Source: Xiphias gladius | Lineage: Eukaryota; Chordata; Actinopteri; Istiophoriformes; Xiphiidae | Assembly: GCF_016859285.1 (NCBI RefSeq) | Contig: NC_053419.1 | Location: 12,428,501-12,492,500, forward strand | Length of the DNA stretch: 64,000 nucleotides | Direction: 5' to 3' | Shown: positions 1 through 20,720 of the stretch, in pieces | How the letters are laid out: every line of letters starts with the position of its first letter | Position numbering within the stretch: the first letter of the stretch is position 1 | The notes under the pieces: generated by a model | The model's input: only the letters and a program-made list of their open reading frames with translations | Database searches by the model: none | What the model was told of the DNA's origin: nothing | Position numbers and translations under genes: made by a program

Positions 1-755
1 TTGGGGCACAGATTACCATGCTGCAGTGCAATGTTTCAGGTTAAAGAAAAATTGCTGTGACTGTGTATTAAAGCCAGTCTGTAAAGTCTTATTATGTAAA
101 AAAAAAAAAAAAAAGAAGAAGAAGTCTTGAATTTTGGAAGCAATGACTCTGATGTAAAAGTATATTTAAGTGATTGCACAGTGAAAGGAAAGCAAAAAAG
201 GAGACCTCAGTCACTTGACTGTGTGAAATTCTCCCTGAGTAAAGAACGTGACTTGTTTAGGCTTGCTTGCAATGCTTGCTGGGAAATCCTGGAATGTGTG
301 GAATGGGGGACGGTGGTGCTTCTGCAGTTATCTGACTGCATAGAGCAGCAAGTATCCTGCAATGAAACCCAACATGTCAGCGGTGCTTTTTGGGCAGCTT
401 TGAATGTGAATTAGAGAAGCCACAGTGCAGATTAAACTACAGAGAATACAAGCTAATGAGATAATGGCATCTGCCTTTCATTAAATACATAAAACACAAC
501 ATACTCGCACTGTTTCACATAAAAGAAATGCCCCCCCCCCTTTTGTAATGTGTTTATGGGCTTGCTGTTTATGCGTGGACATGTTTTCGTTACATGGTTG
601 CTACTGGTTTTTTCTAACATAAATGAAATCACTGTATATCTATATGTATTTTTAATTATTTTATTGTCAGTCATTTATGAAACATTTCTGATGAAAAAAA
701 CTGCTGTTATTTGTCTCTGTCACCCGTCTGAATAAAGATGATTAAATTCATATTT
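1..755 (+). other. Possible 3' UTR end of an upstream plus-strand gene
   Basis: No coding exon is recognisable here. The longest open stretch (127-414) starts right after a stop, resembles no family I know and is probably chance. An AATAAA hexamer at 731-736 follows roughly 700 bases of AT-rich, repeat-poor sequence. That is what the distal 3' UTR of a gene lying left of the window would look like. This is inference from one hexamer only. Confidence 0.25.
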
Positions 756-3013
756 TGAGTTGTTACATTTTTCTTGGAAAAATAATTTTAAAAAGCAAAA
801 CTTAATGTTTAAAAGAAAGCGTTTGATAGGTTTTTCCAGATGAAAAAATCTGGTATAGACTTCAAATAGCCAATCTGACACCTTTGTGCCTGACTGACTG
901 GTGTATTAAAGAATTAGAAAACAAGTATAAATACACTTAACAGTGAAGAAAAGAACTTTCTCACTCCATAAAAATGTTTATAAATTGTGTTTTTACGTAA
1001 ACATGGAAGTCTCAGGCCTGATAACGGCCCTCTTGCTGTAAAGGTTGCTCAGAAAAGGTAGTGAAAATATTTGAAGATAGTGTGAACAAGTTCTGTTAGT
1101 GTGTTTTTAATGTTCACAGATCAGTTTTCAAGCATTCAAATTTTTTTTTTTACCTCATAATCAATTTATAATACAGTTTTTTTTAACTCATAAACTCCAA
1201 ATGTGAAGCCAAACTGCTCAAACACACATAATTCTGTTTTTAGTTACACTGAAAATCACAAACAGTTTACAAAGACACCAAATACTCAAGTGGAATTTTG
1301 GGAAAATTTGTAAAAATGAATGCTTAATATCTCTGAAATATGTCCAATTGATGTTATTGCACAGTTTAAAAAAACAAAAACAAAAAAACACAATGTCTTA
1401 GGTTTATGTTTTAATGTTTTAAGTTCATTTAATGGAAAAAGCTGATACAGAACATACCATCCTATTGTGCTGAAAAGAGTCATTTTTCTGAATTGAAAGA
1501 AACTTAAAGGGAAAATCACAAGATGAAAAGGTTAACAAAGTTTAATGTTTGGTGACAGCTGCGAAAATCAATATTTGAATAACATACATTTTTACATTAT
1601 TTTTACATTATAAATAAAAAGTCCCAACATAAAATTCTAATAATGCTGAAAACCAAAAGTTGATGAGGAAGGCCTCCGGCCGAAATGCTTCAGCAGTGAT
1701 ATCTTAGTGAAATATGAAGCTCTACAGATGCTAGCTGCTTTGATGGTGGGCCACCTTTTACTACTTTAATAACTGATTTATATTTTGAGGTCAGACAACC
1801 AGTTTCTTTCTCTGGAACTCCCACACATTGGTCTGTTTTAATATTTACACCGTGATGTCCTTTGCAAAAATGTTTTCTCAGGTTTTGTGATTTAATCAAA
1901 TTTAAATCATGATCAGGGACAACCTCAGCACTGGCGCAAACAACTAGCATCCACTGTCCTCCTCTATGTTCATATCATTATTAAAGGTCTTATTAGGTAC
2001 TTTATTACTTTATTATTTCAAGGTAAACAGATATGTCTCTATAGTGACATGTGAGTGAAACTCTAAACAAGAGTACAGAGAAACTGATACTTTTCACACC
2101 TCTGCTCCTATATGAGACACCTCTTGTGTCAGTGCAGTGTATATTGTGTTGAGGGACAAGAGGGGGTGGGGGTGGGGTAAAAAAAAAAAAGGTGTGTATA
2201 TGTGTAACCAAAAGACAGCTTTGGCTCTCTCTTTCCAAAGCTTTATCTCCACTCAGAGAAAAAGACTTTAAGAAAAAGAAAAATAATAGTGTTTTTATGC
2301 CGAGGGCCAAAATCATTGTTTGGGGGTTTCTTTTCACTAAGAGTTGAAGACAATCCACTGCACATATTACCAGGCAGACTGTGACATATTTTACGTCATT
2401 CCCCACAGTTTGTTGCAACCATTTATTCTTTTAAAAGATATTTATATATAAGAGGATAAGTTCAGATATTAATGTCCTGTCTGTCTTCATACATGTAGGC
2501 AGCAGTTAGTCTGGTGTCAGACTCATCATTCAGCTCCACATGTGCCTTTTGTTTTTTAAATTCAAGTCTGTTCAACGGCAGAGTGGCAGTTTAATGCCAT
2601 CCAAAGGACAGGAGATGTAGTGCAGATCTGGCTACATTTTGATGACTCTGACATAATCATCCAATGATGGAACGAATTATGAATGATGTAATGAAAGTTA
2701 AAATAAGGAACATTGTATGAAAATATGGATGAAGATTATTACTATGTGTCGTCAAACATCAAATGTCAGAGAACACTGAGGTTAGTTTATGTGCACAGGG
2801 ACAATACATGGTGGATAAGTGATTTACAAAATCAGATTGAATAGTAGCTGGCACAGATGAAGATTTGTGCAGGTGAGAAAATAAAACACGAAAAACTGAA
2901 TAAAACGAAAAAGAAACAGACAATAACAATAAATCCAGGTGACAAGCAGACAATGACAAGGGAAATCCAAATAAATTTAAATAGCTCTCACTCAGGAAAT
3001 GAAATCATCTAGG

Positions 3014-3017
<4 letters not shown>

Positions 3018-3093
<76 letters not shown>

Positions 3094-3099
3094 GTGTGT
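3018..3099. repeat. (GT)n microsatellite
   Basis: About 40 GT units with a single C interruption near 3089. The poly(Cys-Val) open frame that crosses it is an artefact of the repeat. Confidence 0.97.
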
Positions 3100-3758
3100 T
3101 TACAAGGGGGAGGTGCCAATAAATGCAGTGGGTGTTTACTAGTCTTGGACTTTCCTCTCATGTTTTATTTGGAAGACCAAAACTATGCAGCAACAAGTTT
3201 CTCGAAACCCAAAGACCTTCACAGACAGAAAATAATGAAGCTCGACTATGAATGAATCCTTACACACCTGCATGAATTATGTCAATATGTCCTTAGAGAT
3301 GCTGGAATTAAACCACACTTGAAAAGTCATTTTTAATGCAGTTGTACGTAGAGCAGGAGACATTTTAGTAAACACACAAAAGTCAAAATTCGGACTGATA
3401 AAATTATGTTTTTTTCTTTCTTTCCTCGTGTCTAAAAGCTAAAGTTTAACCTGTTTCTGAACATCAGTGGAAGCTTCATCGAGATCACTGACTTTTCCAA
3501 TGCCTTTACTTTTTCTCAAACTTAACTCCAATATCAGTATCAAAAGATCAAAACCATGCAAGCAATAACTGGCTGCTATAGAGATTTTCTCCAGAGTGAA
3601 ATACATGGAATGCTGCATAAATAAGCCGTATAGGAGCACAGCAGAAAAACTGTGGTACTGTTCACACGTCAGACCAGCAAGAACAATGTGTCATTTCCTT
3701 TGTGAAAGAAAAAGAACTTATACATAATCATATATGAGCACTGATACCATACAGTAAC

Positions 3759-3761
<3 letters not shown>

Positions 3762-3825
<64 letters not shown>

Positions 3826-3854
3826 TGTGAGTGAGTGAGAGAGAGAGTGAGAGA
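3762..3854. repeat. (GT)n microsatellite running into (GTGA)/(GA)
   Basis: About 33 GT units with one AT interruption near 3819, followed by GTGA and GA units to about 3854. It gives poly(His-Thr) frames in three phases on the minus strand, none of them genes. Confidence 0.97.
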
Positions 3855-4837
3855 AACAACAAATTCCTCTGGGCTGTCTCTTGATAATGGTCCGGCTCTC
3901 GTGGGAGCAGGACTGTCTGAACCAAAGAGAGAACAAGAGGTAAGTATAGAGTGTGTGCACCACAATAATTCACAGGTTTGTGTGTGTTTCAATGTGTGCA
4001 TGTGAGAGCATACTAGGGTTTATGTGCTAAAAGCAGCAAAAATATCACATTTTGATTATTTCACTGATTTGGTTGATGAGTGAAGATACTGCTGAAGGCT
4101 CCTGATACTAAAATCTGTAGCCACTATGACAAGAACAAAATAAGATTCATTTTATCGGTTTAAAGCCTGCCAGTAGGTGAACTGCTGTATTTAATGTTGA
4201 GGTCTATGAGAACACGTATTTTACTGTATTTTGCTGTTAGCACTGCAATTCATGGACAAATGGAGATGAAAAAAATGTTTCATCGGGCAGGAGCTTAAAC
4301 TTGTTTCCAATGAAAAAAAAAAAAAAAAATCTGGACTTGTTTAGTCGGTTCACACACAAGGATCGATCTGTAGCTCTCCTGCAGAGGTGATTCACTGACA
4401 CCCAGTGGACAACAGATGCAGCACCAAAGGAAAACCTTAAAGAGGCGGTTCACACAATTGGGTTAAAAAAATAACAAAAAAATAACAAAAAAAAAAAAAG
4501 CTCTTGCTCTAGCTCTTGGAGCTCTGGTTTTATTAACCCAGGTTAAACAGGTGACATTTAAAAAAACAGCAATGTGTCTTTCCAGAAACAGTATCCTGGT
4601 TACTCAAGGTAATCCACAAAACCCAGTGTCGTTTTGCCTGCGATAACTTTCTACAAAATAAATAGCCCCAATGAAAACTGTCTGCATGAGTCTCAAAAGC
4701 CACTAACACAATATAAAACGACTACATGAGCATGTCCTTTAATATTAGCTGAGATCCTCTGATACCATATACACCTGCTTGATTAGTTAACATCGTTGCT
4801 CTTCAGTGAGGACAATGAAGACAAATAATATGAATGA

Positions 4838-4843
4838 TTTATT
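4838..4843 (-). terminator. Candidate polyadenylation signal for the nt5c2-like gene
   Basis: AATAAA on the minus strand, about 550 bases past the nucleotidase stop codon. It is the best-placed hexamer for that transcript, but others lie nearby in this AT-rich DNA and no cleavage site can be seen directly. Confidence 0.35.
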
Positions 4844-5186
4844 GAGATAATTCAACACAAGTTGCTCAAACAACAAATAAATAAAGTTACTTCTTAAAAA
4901 CCATTACACAAAGCTCAGATCAAAAGTGCAAATGCACCACTGCATGCAAATAAAGAAACAGATTAAGACAAATTTGCACTTGTATATACATTAACCCTGA
5001 GTCTGTTCTTGCTCTGAATCCTAAAATCTCAACATACTTCATTTATGGCATTCTCTGGTAAATGTTACATGGTAATGCAGTTCATATCCAGCAGGTGGAG
5101 CGATAGGCTGTTTTTTTTTTTTTTGTTTAAGGCGGCACATAATGGCTGCAACAAACCCCTCATAAATGCACTGGAAATAGTCACCT

Positions 5187-5290
5187 TCAGGAGTGAGAAC
5201 TGTCTCTGACAAGCATGAGCACATTGTAAGATTTCTGTGGAGTCTTCACGTGCTCCTCTTCTGTCTCATCTCGGTCTGCTGTTTTCAGCA
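5187..5290 (-). other. Candidate extra 3' exon with acidic tail downstream of the nt5c2-like stop
   Basis: A good acceptor (pyrimidine run then TTACAG) precedes position 5290 on the minus strand. Joined to a possible donor just after the stop codon of the last coding exon (AAG before GTTGCT at 5391-5390), the phase is kept. The exon would read V-LKTADRDETEEEHVK... for about 35 residues to a TGA at 5187. Mammalian NT5C2 ends in a long Asp/Glu tail, so this may be the remnant or an alternative version of that tail, now lying behind an in-frame TAA. If the junction is used with the TAA present, this exon is 3' UTR. Confidence 0.35.
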
Positions 5291-5391
5291 CTGTAAGAGA
5301 GAAAAATGTAAATAACTGCATCCTTTATCTATAAACAGGATTCAGTAAAGATCTGGTAAAATGCTAACACTGCGTCATAATGATAGCAACC

Positions 5392-13132
<7,741 letters not shown>

Positions 13133-13640
13133 CGTCGGCGCAGCTGCTAACTTTAAAAGACGCCCTGCTGATGTTTCTCTCCGATTGGTTACGTTCACAT
13201 GCAACTGCTCTGCGGTCTGCCACTCGCAGAGGCATTTAAATGACCGGATCTACCCGAACCTTTTGAAGGCGTGGACACGAGTGTTGTTTTCAGTTTTGCT
13301 CCGCGGGCTGAAACTCCTCCCTGTGACCATTAACTTGTCGGTGATGTCAACGGGTGGACGCACGCATCCGACCTCTGGCCTTTCGCACTCGTCCCGCACT
13401 CGTCCTGCGAGACGTTCTGCTTTGAGCATGCAGATTGTGTTATCAGAGGCGCACACATGTGCCGGGGCCGCGCGTCTGCGTAATTGGTAGCTTCCCCCGA
13501 GGACTGGCAGTCCTGCCGTTACCCGGGCAGTTCAGCTACAGACCGCTCACCAAAGCAAGAGATTTCAGATATTTACGTGATCCATTTGGCTTTAGCGCCA
13601 CCGAAAGCTGAACCGCACGCCTGTTATCAGCAACATGCAC
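13133..13640 (-). promoter_or_regulatory. Probable promoter / 5' UTR of the nt5c2-like gene
   Basis: This is the only GC- and CpG-richer stretch around the gene and it sits immediately upstream of the start codon. A CCAAT box on the minus strand (ATTGG on plus, 13184-13188) lies about 50 bases before the ATG, and a second one is at 13483-13487. No convincing TATA box. The transcription start cannot be placed from sequence alone. Confidence 0.45.
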
Positions 13641-13984
13641 GTAAGGAATCCAGAGTTAAGCGAGTGCAAACCTGAACTACAAATATGCCTCATGAAAAAT
13701 CTCTATAGTGTTGTGTGAAGCAGAATTTAAGCAGAATTTAAGCAGAGGTCAACAATGTCTGTGTGCACTCACGTCCAGTTACATCACCATGACCTATAGC
13801 TACGGACAAGTTTAGCGGTCTCCCTGAAGACAAAATCTTGTTGCTCATTATACACTGATTTAAAAGCTCCACTTTTTAGAACTATGTCCACAAAAACGAG
13901 TTCTTCTGCTTGGACGATGATATAAGCTTGTTCTATAGGTTCTTGTCTGCTGGGACTTTTATTTGTATAATGCACCTATACTAT

Positions 13985-14345
13985 ATATATATAGTATTAC
14001 ACAGGCAGAAACACTTCTATCAGTGTTAAATTGTGAAATAATATAGGAATGGATAATAATACCTGCAATGTGTGAGCAGCATTTCATTGTTGCAGCTGGT
14101 CAAGCTAATTTTACCTACTTTACTGTACCGTACAAACTTTATTTTATCGTATTTTAGTTTAGATTATGATACAATTTGTGTGTAAAAATACTGACTTGTG
14201 ATGTAACTGATATCTTGTCTATAGCTGTCAAATAATGTAGTGAAGTATTTGTGTTAGAAATATAGTGGAGTAGAGGTATAAAGTTTCATAAAATGGGAGC
14301 ACTCAAGTACAAAAACCTCAAAACTGAGTAAATGATCTTAGTTAT
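13985..14345 (+). repeat. Dispersed repeat, family C copy
   Basis: Fills most of the gap between the nucleotidase and the sugar transporter. It shares the blocks TGTGAGCAGCATTT and ATAAAATGGGAGCACTCAAG with the other copies of this family. An AT palindrome (TATATATA) sits at its left edge. Confidence 0.65.
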
Positions 14346-14713
14346 ATTCCACCTCACATATTTCTGGTAGATAAACATGCCAATTTGAGGCAGTTTGTGC
14401 TGCATGAAGTTTATCCAACTGAAGACTGGATCTTCTGATGTCGAACTGTTTGACCTGAGGTTAAACACGGTGACCCTTCTGGTAACCTCCAGGACCAAAG
14501 CTAAAGCCGTTTTAAGCCAAAAGGACAAAGATGAACAGCCTTGTCTGTCCAACGGCACCAATATCCACTTTGGGACATTCTAAAGATCAATAATAGGAGT
14601 TCACAAACACACAAAAAATGCCGTCTTGAAATTGCAAAAGTGAATTAAAAACTGTAAGAATTTCAGTCGACAGAAAAACAAAACAAGTTATAGAAGAGAG
14701 CAAAGTCCCATTT

Positions 14714-14719
14714 TTTAAT
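14714..14719 (-). terminator. Candidate polyadenylation signal (ATTAAA) of the slc2a11-like gene
   Basis: ATTAAA on the minus strand about 150 bases after the transporter stop codon. This is a plausible spacing for a short 3' UTR. A stronger AATAAA lies at 14138-14143 but inside a dispersed repeat. Confidence 0.3.
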
Positions 14720-14867
14720 CTCATGGTACAGCACTGCATGAACAGATGGTCTGTAATGGCCAGTTCTATCATAGACTCTCTCCTTAAATCGTTTAAACCA
14801 TATATATCCTCTCCATCTGACATGAAGTGACTTCTTCAAGCAACATATTTGCCACCTTATTTGAACT

Positions 14868-17800
14868 TCAGAATTTGGTCTCGCATATTTTGATTCCACT
14901 GAGGTTCCGATCAGTGGATTTTTTCTTTGATTCTCCAGGTTTGCAGTGCATCCTCTCAAACTCTGCAGCGATCTCCAGTGCTGTCCGATTCTTGGTCTCC
15001 GGGACGCTGAACCTCACATATAGCCCACAAAAGACGCAGAACATCAGGAATATGAGAAAGCAAAAGTAATCCAGATTCTCCTGGAAAGGAAGGATTTTTG
15101 AAAGGCATTTGTATGTCAGTGAGAGTGATGCATTTAATCTCAATGTACCTGTTTTAATCTCTCCTATATATCCACTGGCCTTTGGTAAAAATTTTGCCAA
15201 GAAATCATTGTGCTTACCACTAAGATAGGGAAGAGCATCCCCAACACAAACAGGCCTGTCCAGTTGAGAGTGCAGGCGATGGTGTATCCAGCTGATTTAA
15301 ATGGCTGAGTGAAGATTTCCCCTGGAAGAGGAGCTGTCACTCCAGCTGAGGGGCGAAAACATTGGTGGGATTTACACACTTCATTGTTGATTCAAAGAGG
15401 AAATACTTAAAATTGAAATCCTTGATCAATAGCTAAGATCTTGAGTGATAAGCATACCTGGTCCACTGGCAAAAAATAATATGAATATGAAAATGAGCGC
15501 CATGCTACAGTACGGCATCCAGGAGACCTGAGTCTGAGGAAAATAAAAAGATCTGCTCGATTGCTTACATATCTGAGTGTTTTGATTTGCTGTCGTCACT
15601 TGTCGTGTTTATATATATGCAAAATATGCAGAAATATGCTGCAAACGGTGGCTGATTTTGTGGTGACTCACTTGCAGGTACAGAGTGATGGTGAGGAGAA
15701 CCAGTGTTGCCGACATTGCTATGTATCCTCTGACTAGCAGGACTTTTTTCCCCATGCTCTCAATAATCATGAACTGCAAAATCAAAACACAGTTTCACCA
15801 GTAAACCAGATGGGGAAGCTATAACTACACATTATGACAGGTTTCACAGATAATTGACATTAAAGGAAAACATTCTTAGACAACTGTGAGTGCATAAGAA
15901 AAGGGTTTTTGCCCATAATCGCTCTCCTAAATCGCTAAATGAAGTACAAGGGGGGAAAAAACATTCATGTCAGGATGTGTAAAGGATATTACACTAAAAA
16001 CTCACTGACAGGCCATAAAACGGATGCAAAACATGATGAGATATCAGTCAAATTGGACTTACACAGGCTACAGAGGTGGAGAACTCACACAGCCCTGTTC
16101 CCAAAGCAGCGTAACGTATCTGCTGCTCTTGGATTCCTGCCGCACGAAACACATCAAAAGAATAAAAGTACACCTGGAGAGTAAAGCCCCAAAATAAAGA
16201 CTTTTAAAGATGTAGACATGTTCACATTGTTTGTTTTGGTTTAGCATGCAGGGTGGGATTAAGTGCAGGGGTGCAGCGTTGGTATTTAACTAATTTTCTA
16301 TTTTTGAAAGTAAATATTTCCTACTTTTGGTGACTGTTATTTTTCCACTTACACACATCAATTTGACTTTAATACTTACAAATGTAAATACTTTAAAAGA
16401 ACCATTTACTCTTACATCTTCAACATTCAGGGCCTGTATATACGCTGACAGCTTTCTATCTACAACTCTGTCCAGATAAAAGATGAACACATCAGCCTCA
16501 ACGTTGTCAGACTGAATCAATAGTACTTCTGTTTGGGGCATACAGGTCTAAAGCTGATCATTACATTACCTAAAAAAAAGAGGTGAAATGTCAGATAATA
16601 CAAAGGGACAACCTGTATCTCAAAGTGGAGTTAACATTTTACTAATCTGCAAAAGACTGCTCAGTGTGTTACATACAACTCACAGCGTTGATGCCACAGA
16701 GCTGCAGTGTGGTGCTGCTAACAATGATGGTGAGGAGCTGCCAGCGAACTGTTTGGTTCTGAATCAGCTCCTTCACCGAGTGAATGTGGACGCTCTGCAG
16801 GGCAGCCTTCTCCTTCATCATCTCCTCCAACTCCCTGCTGTAGTCCTTATTGCCCCATAGCCTCTTTAAAGCTGAGGGAGCATAACAAAGCACCAGGTTT
16901 AGGATTTTGATAGCGCCACTGGACCTCACATTAAAGTTAAGATTACAAACTTGAAAAGAAGATTTTATTTGTAGGAAGGATCCCCCGAAGCTAAAAATCC
17001 TTTCTCACACCTTTATCGCAGGCCTGGTGGTCTCCTCTTTCCAGGAGCAGGAAGCTGGGAGACTCTGGCAGGAAAGGCAGGGTGGCGAGCTGAAGTAACG
17101 CAGTGAAACCATTGAAGCCAAGCAGCCAGGGCCACCTCTCCTCTGTACCAAGTAACTCACTGCAAGAGCAACATCAGCTTAACATCATGCAGTAGTGGAG
17201 CTATTCCAATTTTATACAGTATACTGGCATGCATCCAAACACACTCTGCTAAAGGGCTTTTTGTGAAGTTGTAAGGGTTTATTACAACTTGGGTCTTACT
17301 TTTGCAGTGTTGGCGTCATTCCTATTAATAATGATAGCATTTTACACCATGTTAATTTCTGAAATCTGGGAACATGGTAACATGACTAAACAGAAGTCAG
17401 ACGGGGCGAGGAGCCATCATTTAACTCCTTTTTAGTGATGCCACTGTGTTCTCAGATCTCAGGAGTTACTTTTGTGATATTGTTGTCATCATAACTGATT
17501 GAAATGATGAAAAGTGAGACGATCACCAAAGTCATTACAATTCATGAATGTGTGTAGAAAATTCCGTGGCAATCAATCCAATGGTTAATAAAACATTTTA
17601 TAAATAAACCCGCAAATGTCAACCTCATGGTGGTGCTAGAGGAAAAGTAACCACCAAGATCACCAAGATCAGTGGGATTCATTGTTTGACAACACGAAGG
17701 TCTGTACAAAATTTCATGGCAATCTATTCAATAGTTGAATAGATAGTCTGGACCAAAGTGGTGGACTGATCCCACAATGGCTAAAAATGGGAATTTTCCT

Positions 17801-19780
17801 TTAACCCATCTTTTCATGGGGAGCCTAAAGATTTGGATCTCCAAAACCCTAAGTGTTCAGCAATTACTGCTGTTGATTTTCTCTTTGACATTTTGCAGTG
17901 ATTATCATATGAACGTGGCTTGTTTCTATAGATATGTTCTTTTATATGAAAATGGTTTGGGGCGATATAACGATTTACACTGATTCACAATATCAAAATT
18001 TGTAAATCATTAGATATTTTGTCACACTGTTTATACCACGGCACCAATGTTGCAAATCAGTGAGCAGGAGCTTTTTGTCAACATTGGATTCACAAGATTT
18101 TTGCATCAATGCAGAATTTTTTGGTTTTTCAGGTATTTAATTCGCTAGATTACCTCAAAGGAACCATTGCCTATCTTTAAATGGTCTCTAAATTGATTTA
18201 GAAGAAAATGTACAATATTATAATACAAAACAACATATACAGTGTTTTGATATATAGTGATATACATATATCAATATTGTGGTAAAAAACTTACACATAC
18301 CTTGATTAGAGAAGACACGACGTGAGCCGTCATTTGAACCAACCACCACCTGACCCCTTACTCCCTTACTTGACTCTCCATAGTATTTTTGATGCTGGAC
18401 ACCTCACCTGATCCCCAGCAGCTGACCACAGAACTTCCCCAAGGAGACGAAGGTACCGATGGTCACACCCACCATCCCTCGCAGCCTCGTGGGGGCGCAT
18501 TCAACGAGGTACATCGTGTGAGCTGACAGAATGACTCCTAGATGCGTACATAAGGGAATCATATATTCTCAGAAGAGTCAATAAGAGTCAATAACTGGGT
18601 GACAAATGACCCAGAGAACTTAGAAATATAATAGTCACGAGTATAAATAGAAATTGATTGTCTGTAGTGTTAAATTGGGAGCCAAGAGTGATGGAGAAAA
18701 AAGAGATGAAATGAAAGCTTCCTCACACAGCAGATTTACCTGAATTGATGCCATAGAGAAGCCGTCCCAGCATGATCATCTCAAAGGACATGGCTTTCTG
18801 ACTCAAGAGCATCAACACAGCTCCAAATATAGCCACAAAATTGTTTAACAAAAGGCATTGCTTTCTGTGGGACAGGGAGACAGAGACTTCTGTGTTTGAG
18901 CCTGAAGCCATCATTTAAAAAAAAAAAAAAACAGGAAACCAAAGCTAAAAGTTCAATCTTGTTTTTTTTGTTTGATGCTACATTAAAAAAGTTGTGTCTT
19001 TTCTGTTCATGTACACTAACCTGCCATATTTTGAGATCAGCGGACTCGCCACCACCGACCCCAGTAACCCTCCGATGCAGAAAATAGACACAGTGAAGGA
19101 CCAGATGAGAGAGATCTGCCACTGCTCCAAGGAGACACTGTATCTCTGCAGACATGTTTTGTTCACCAACTCCTTTATAAACTGCAAACATCACATTATA
19201 ATTAGTCTCATTTTCATTTTAGTTATAGCAACATCATGTAAGTTTTATCATATTTTCTTTTCATAGATGTGACACACAGTTGTCTTAATAGCTGATGTGG
19301 AAAGTATTAATATATTTTGAAAAAAAATCTACTTGTATATCACTAAATTTGTTGACATTTTACAGTGATTTTTTTAAGCAGTTCTACTTACAACAGAGGG
19401 GGAATTCATCACAGATATAGAGAATCCATACTGAAATGTCCCTCCAATGCCAGAGACAAAAATGGCAGCGATTACAACAGGAAAATCTAGCTGCAGAAAA
19501 TGAGCATGTGTACATTTTTGTTTAGTATCACAAAACAACACCTTTCCCAAAACTTCTATTTGTCAGTGTCTCTGTTTACTGTATGTTGGATCTGCAAGCT
19601 ACAATGTAGCAGTTACTCCGAGCATTTAATTAAATGTAGTAATTTGGGGTAATTTTTTTCATTTAGTAAAGCTTTTTCCAACCCTTGGCATTCACACATG
19701 TATCCTAAGAGAACAAATGTGAGAAAACACATAAAATAATTTTGAATATTACCTACCAGGAGTGTTAAGTACTGTGACAT
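14868..19780 (-). CDS. slc2a11l: Facilitative sugar transporter, SLC2A11 (GLUT11) type, 12 exons
   Basis: Plasma-membrane uniporter of the major facilitator superfamily, SLC2 class II (family knowledge). Exons on the minus strand: 19780-19757, 19490-19392, 19181-19021, 18864-18740, 18537-18408, 17159-17011, 16871-16684, 16173-16063, 15773-15672, 15533-15458, 15345-15218, 15080-14868. The frame is kept throughout, giving 501 aa, normal for GLUTs. Visible signatures: an N-glycosylation sequon NKT in loop 1 (48-50), KYGRK, YLVECAPTRLRG, PESPSF before the central loop, and PETKNRT (458-464) after the last helix. Helix 7 reads LQLCGINAVYFYS and lacks the class I QLS motif. Helix 10 reads SGPAGVT like GLUT11 instead of GPGPIPW; these two features place it with SLC2A11. 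The start is the first ATG after an in-frame TGA. The family is firm; which teleost SLC2A11 paralogue (11a, 11b or 11-like) is not settled. Confidence 0.92.
17510..17770 (+). repeat. Dispersed repeat, family A
   Basis: Intronic. Contains blocks such as ATTTCATGGCAATCTATTC, TCTGGACCAAAGTGGTGGAC and CAACCTCATGGTGGTGCTAG. The reverse complement of the same blocks is at 22790-23030, and a short piece is at 40115-40240. Confidence 0.7.
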
Positions 19781-20379
19781 AGCTGGAGTCAGGTCGTTGT
19801 CATGTCTGGAGTCTTTTCAAATCATTCACACTTTAAATTGGTGACATTTAACTCTGCACTGAAATGATTAACTTTCTATTCAGGCCAAATGTAGTGGAAG
19901 GTGACAAAGCCACCGCTTTAATTGGTAAGTGTGTGTTTGTGTCAGTTATGTTTGTGCGGATGGGCTGTGTGGATTTGGTTTTCTTAAGGATTGTTGCCCA
20001 ATAATGATGAAAGACTTTGGACAGACTGCATAAAAGAAAGTTATTTATTGTCTGGCAATCCATTTAAAAGCGTCAGAAACTTGCAATGAACCAATGAAAC
20101 AGTGACCATAACCTCCTGGAAAACTCTGACTCTGTTGTGATTACCTCATTCCGCGCATTTGGCAAGAAACAAACCAAAGTCCAACTAAAATTATTCATCA
20201 CAATTATCTGAGAAAACTTTCCTCCTTGCCCTTCCATTAAAATCTAACAGCCTTTCACCAATCAACTGATCCCTTTGGTTTACAGATTAGAATCAGGAAT
20301 TACATCACACTGAGAAATTACTGTCATTTCATGGAGATCACAACAGGAAGGAGTTGACGGATCCACAACACTTAAAAGA

Positions 20380-20720
20380 ATGGTTCAACATTTTGGTAAA
20401 TATGCTTAGATGAAAAGATCAATACTACTGTCATGTCTGTATGATAACTATGTAGCCACCACTAGCAGCTGGTTAGCTTATTTTAGTATAAAGACTGGAG
20501 ACATTTTGCTTTTTGTATCTATTAACAAGATACACATGTGTTAATTATTGAGCTTTAGAAGTGCTGGTGGACAGATTTTTTTCTTTCCTTTTTTTTTTTT
20601 TTTTTGCCTTGGACAGAGTCAGCCTAGGTGTTAACCCACTGTTTCCAGTTTTTGTGCTATGCTAAGCTAACCAGCAGCTGGGTGTAGCGAGGTATGGAGC
20701 TCCTCATCTAATCCATGGAA
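20380..20720 (+). repeat. Dispersed repeat, family B
   Basis: Begins around GAATGGTTCAACATTTTGG and continues through GATGAAAAGATCAATACTAC and GGTTAGCTTATTTTAGTATAA to GGAGCTCCTCATCTAA. It is broken by a T-run at about 20587-20605. The same order of blocks recurs at 24588-24760. Confidence 0.7.

Larger units (their letters stand above)
756..4800. other. Intergenic stretch, no recognisable gene
   Basis: I read both strands and found no exon with family similarity. Open frames here either run through the two (GT)n microsatellites or are short and unlike known proteins. A 86-codon minus-strand frame at 1690-1950 has no recognisable motif. Several A-rich runs (for example 4313-4329 and 4476-4499) are present. 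Confidence 0.5.

Noticed and set aside
1690..1950. 86-codon minus-strand frame
   Set aside because: No recognisable domain, no splice-linked partner, composition typical of non-coding DNA.
3022..3255. Open frame starting with poly(Cys-Val)
   Set aside because: Produced by the (GT)n microsatellite; the remainder has no family similarity.
3669..4001. Three overlapping minus-strand frames rich in His-Thr
   Set aside because: All three phases of one (GT)n repeat; not genes.
16290..16541. 83-codon minus-strand frame inside the sugar transporter
   Set aside because: Considered as transporter exon 8 but it lacks GLUT motifs; the true exon is 16173-16063, which keeps phase and carries VYFYSFDVFRAAG.
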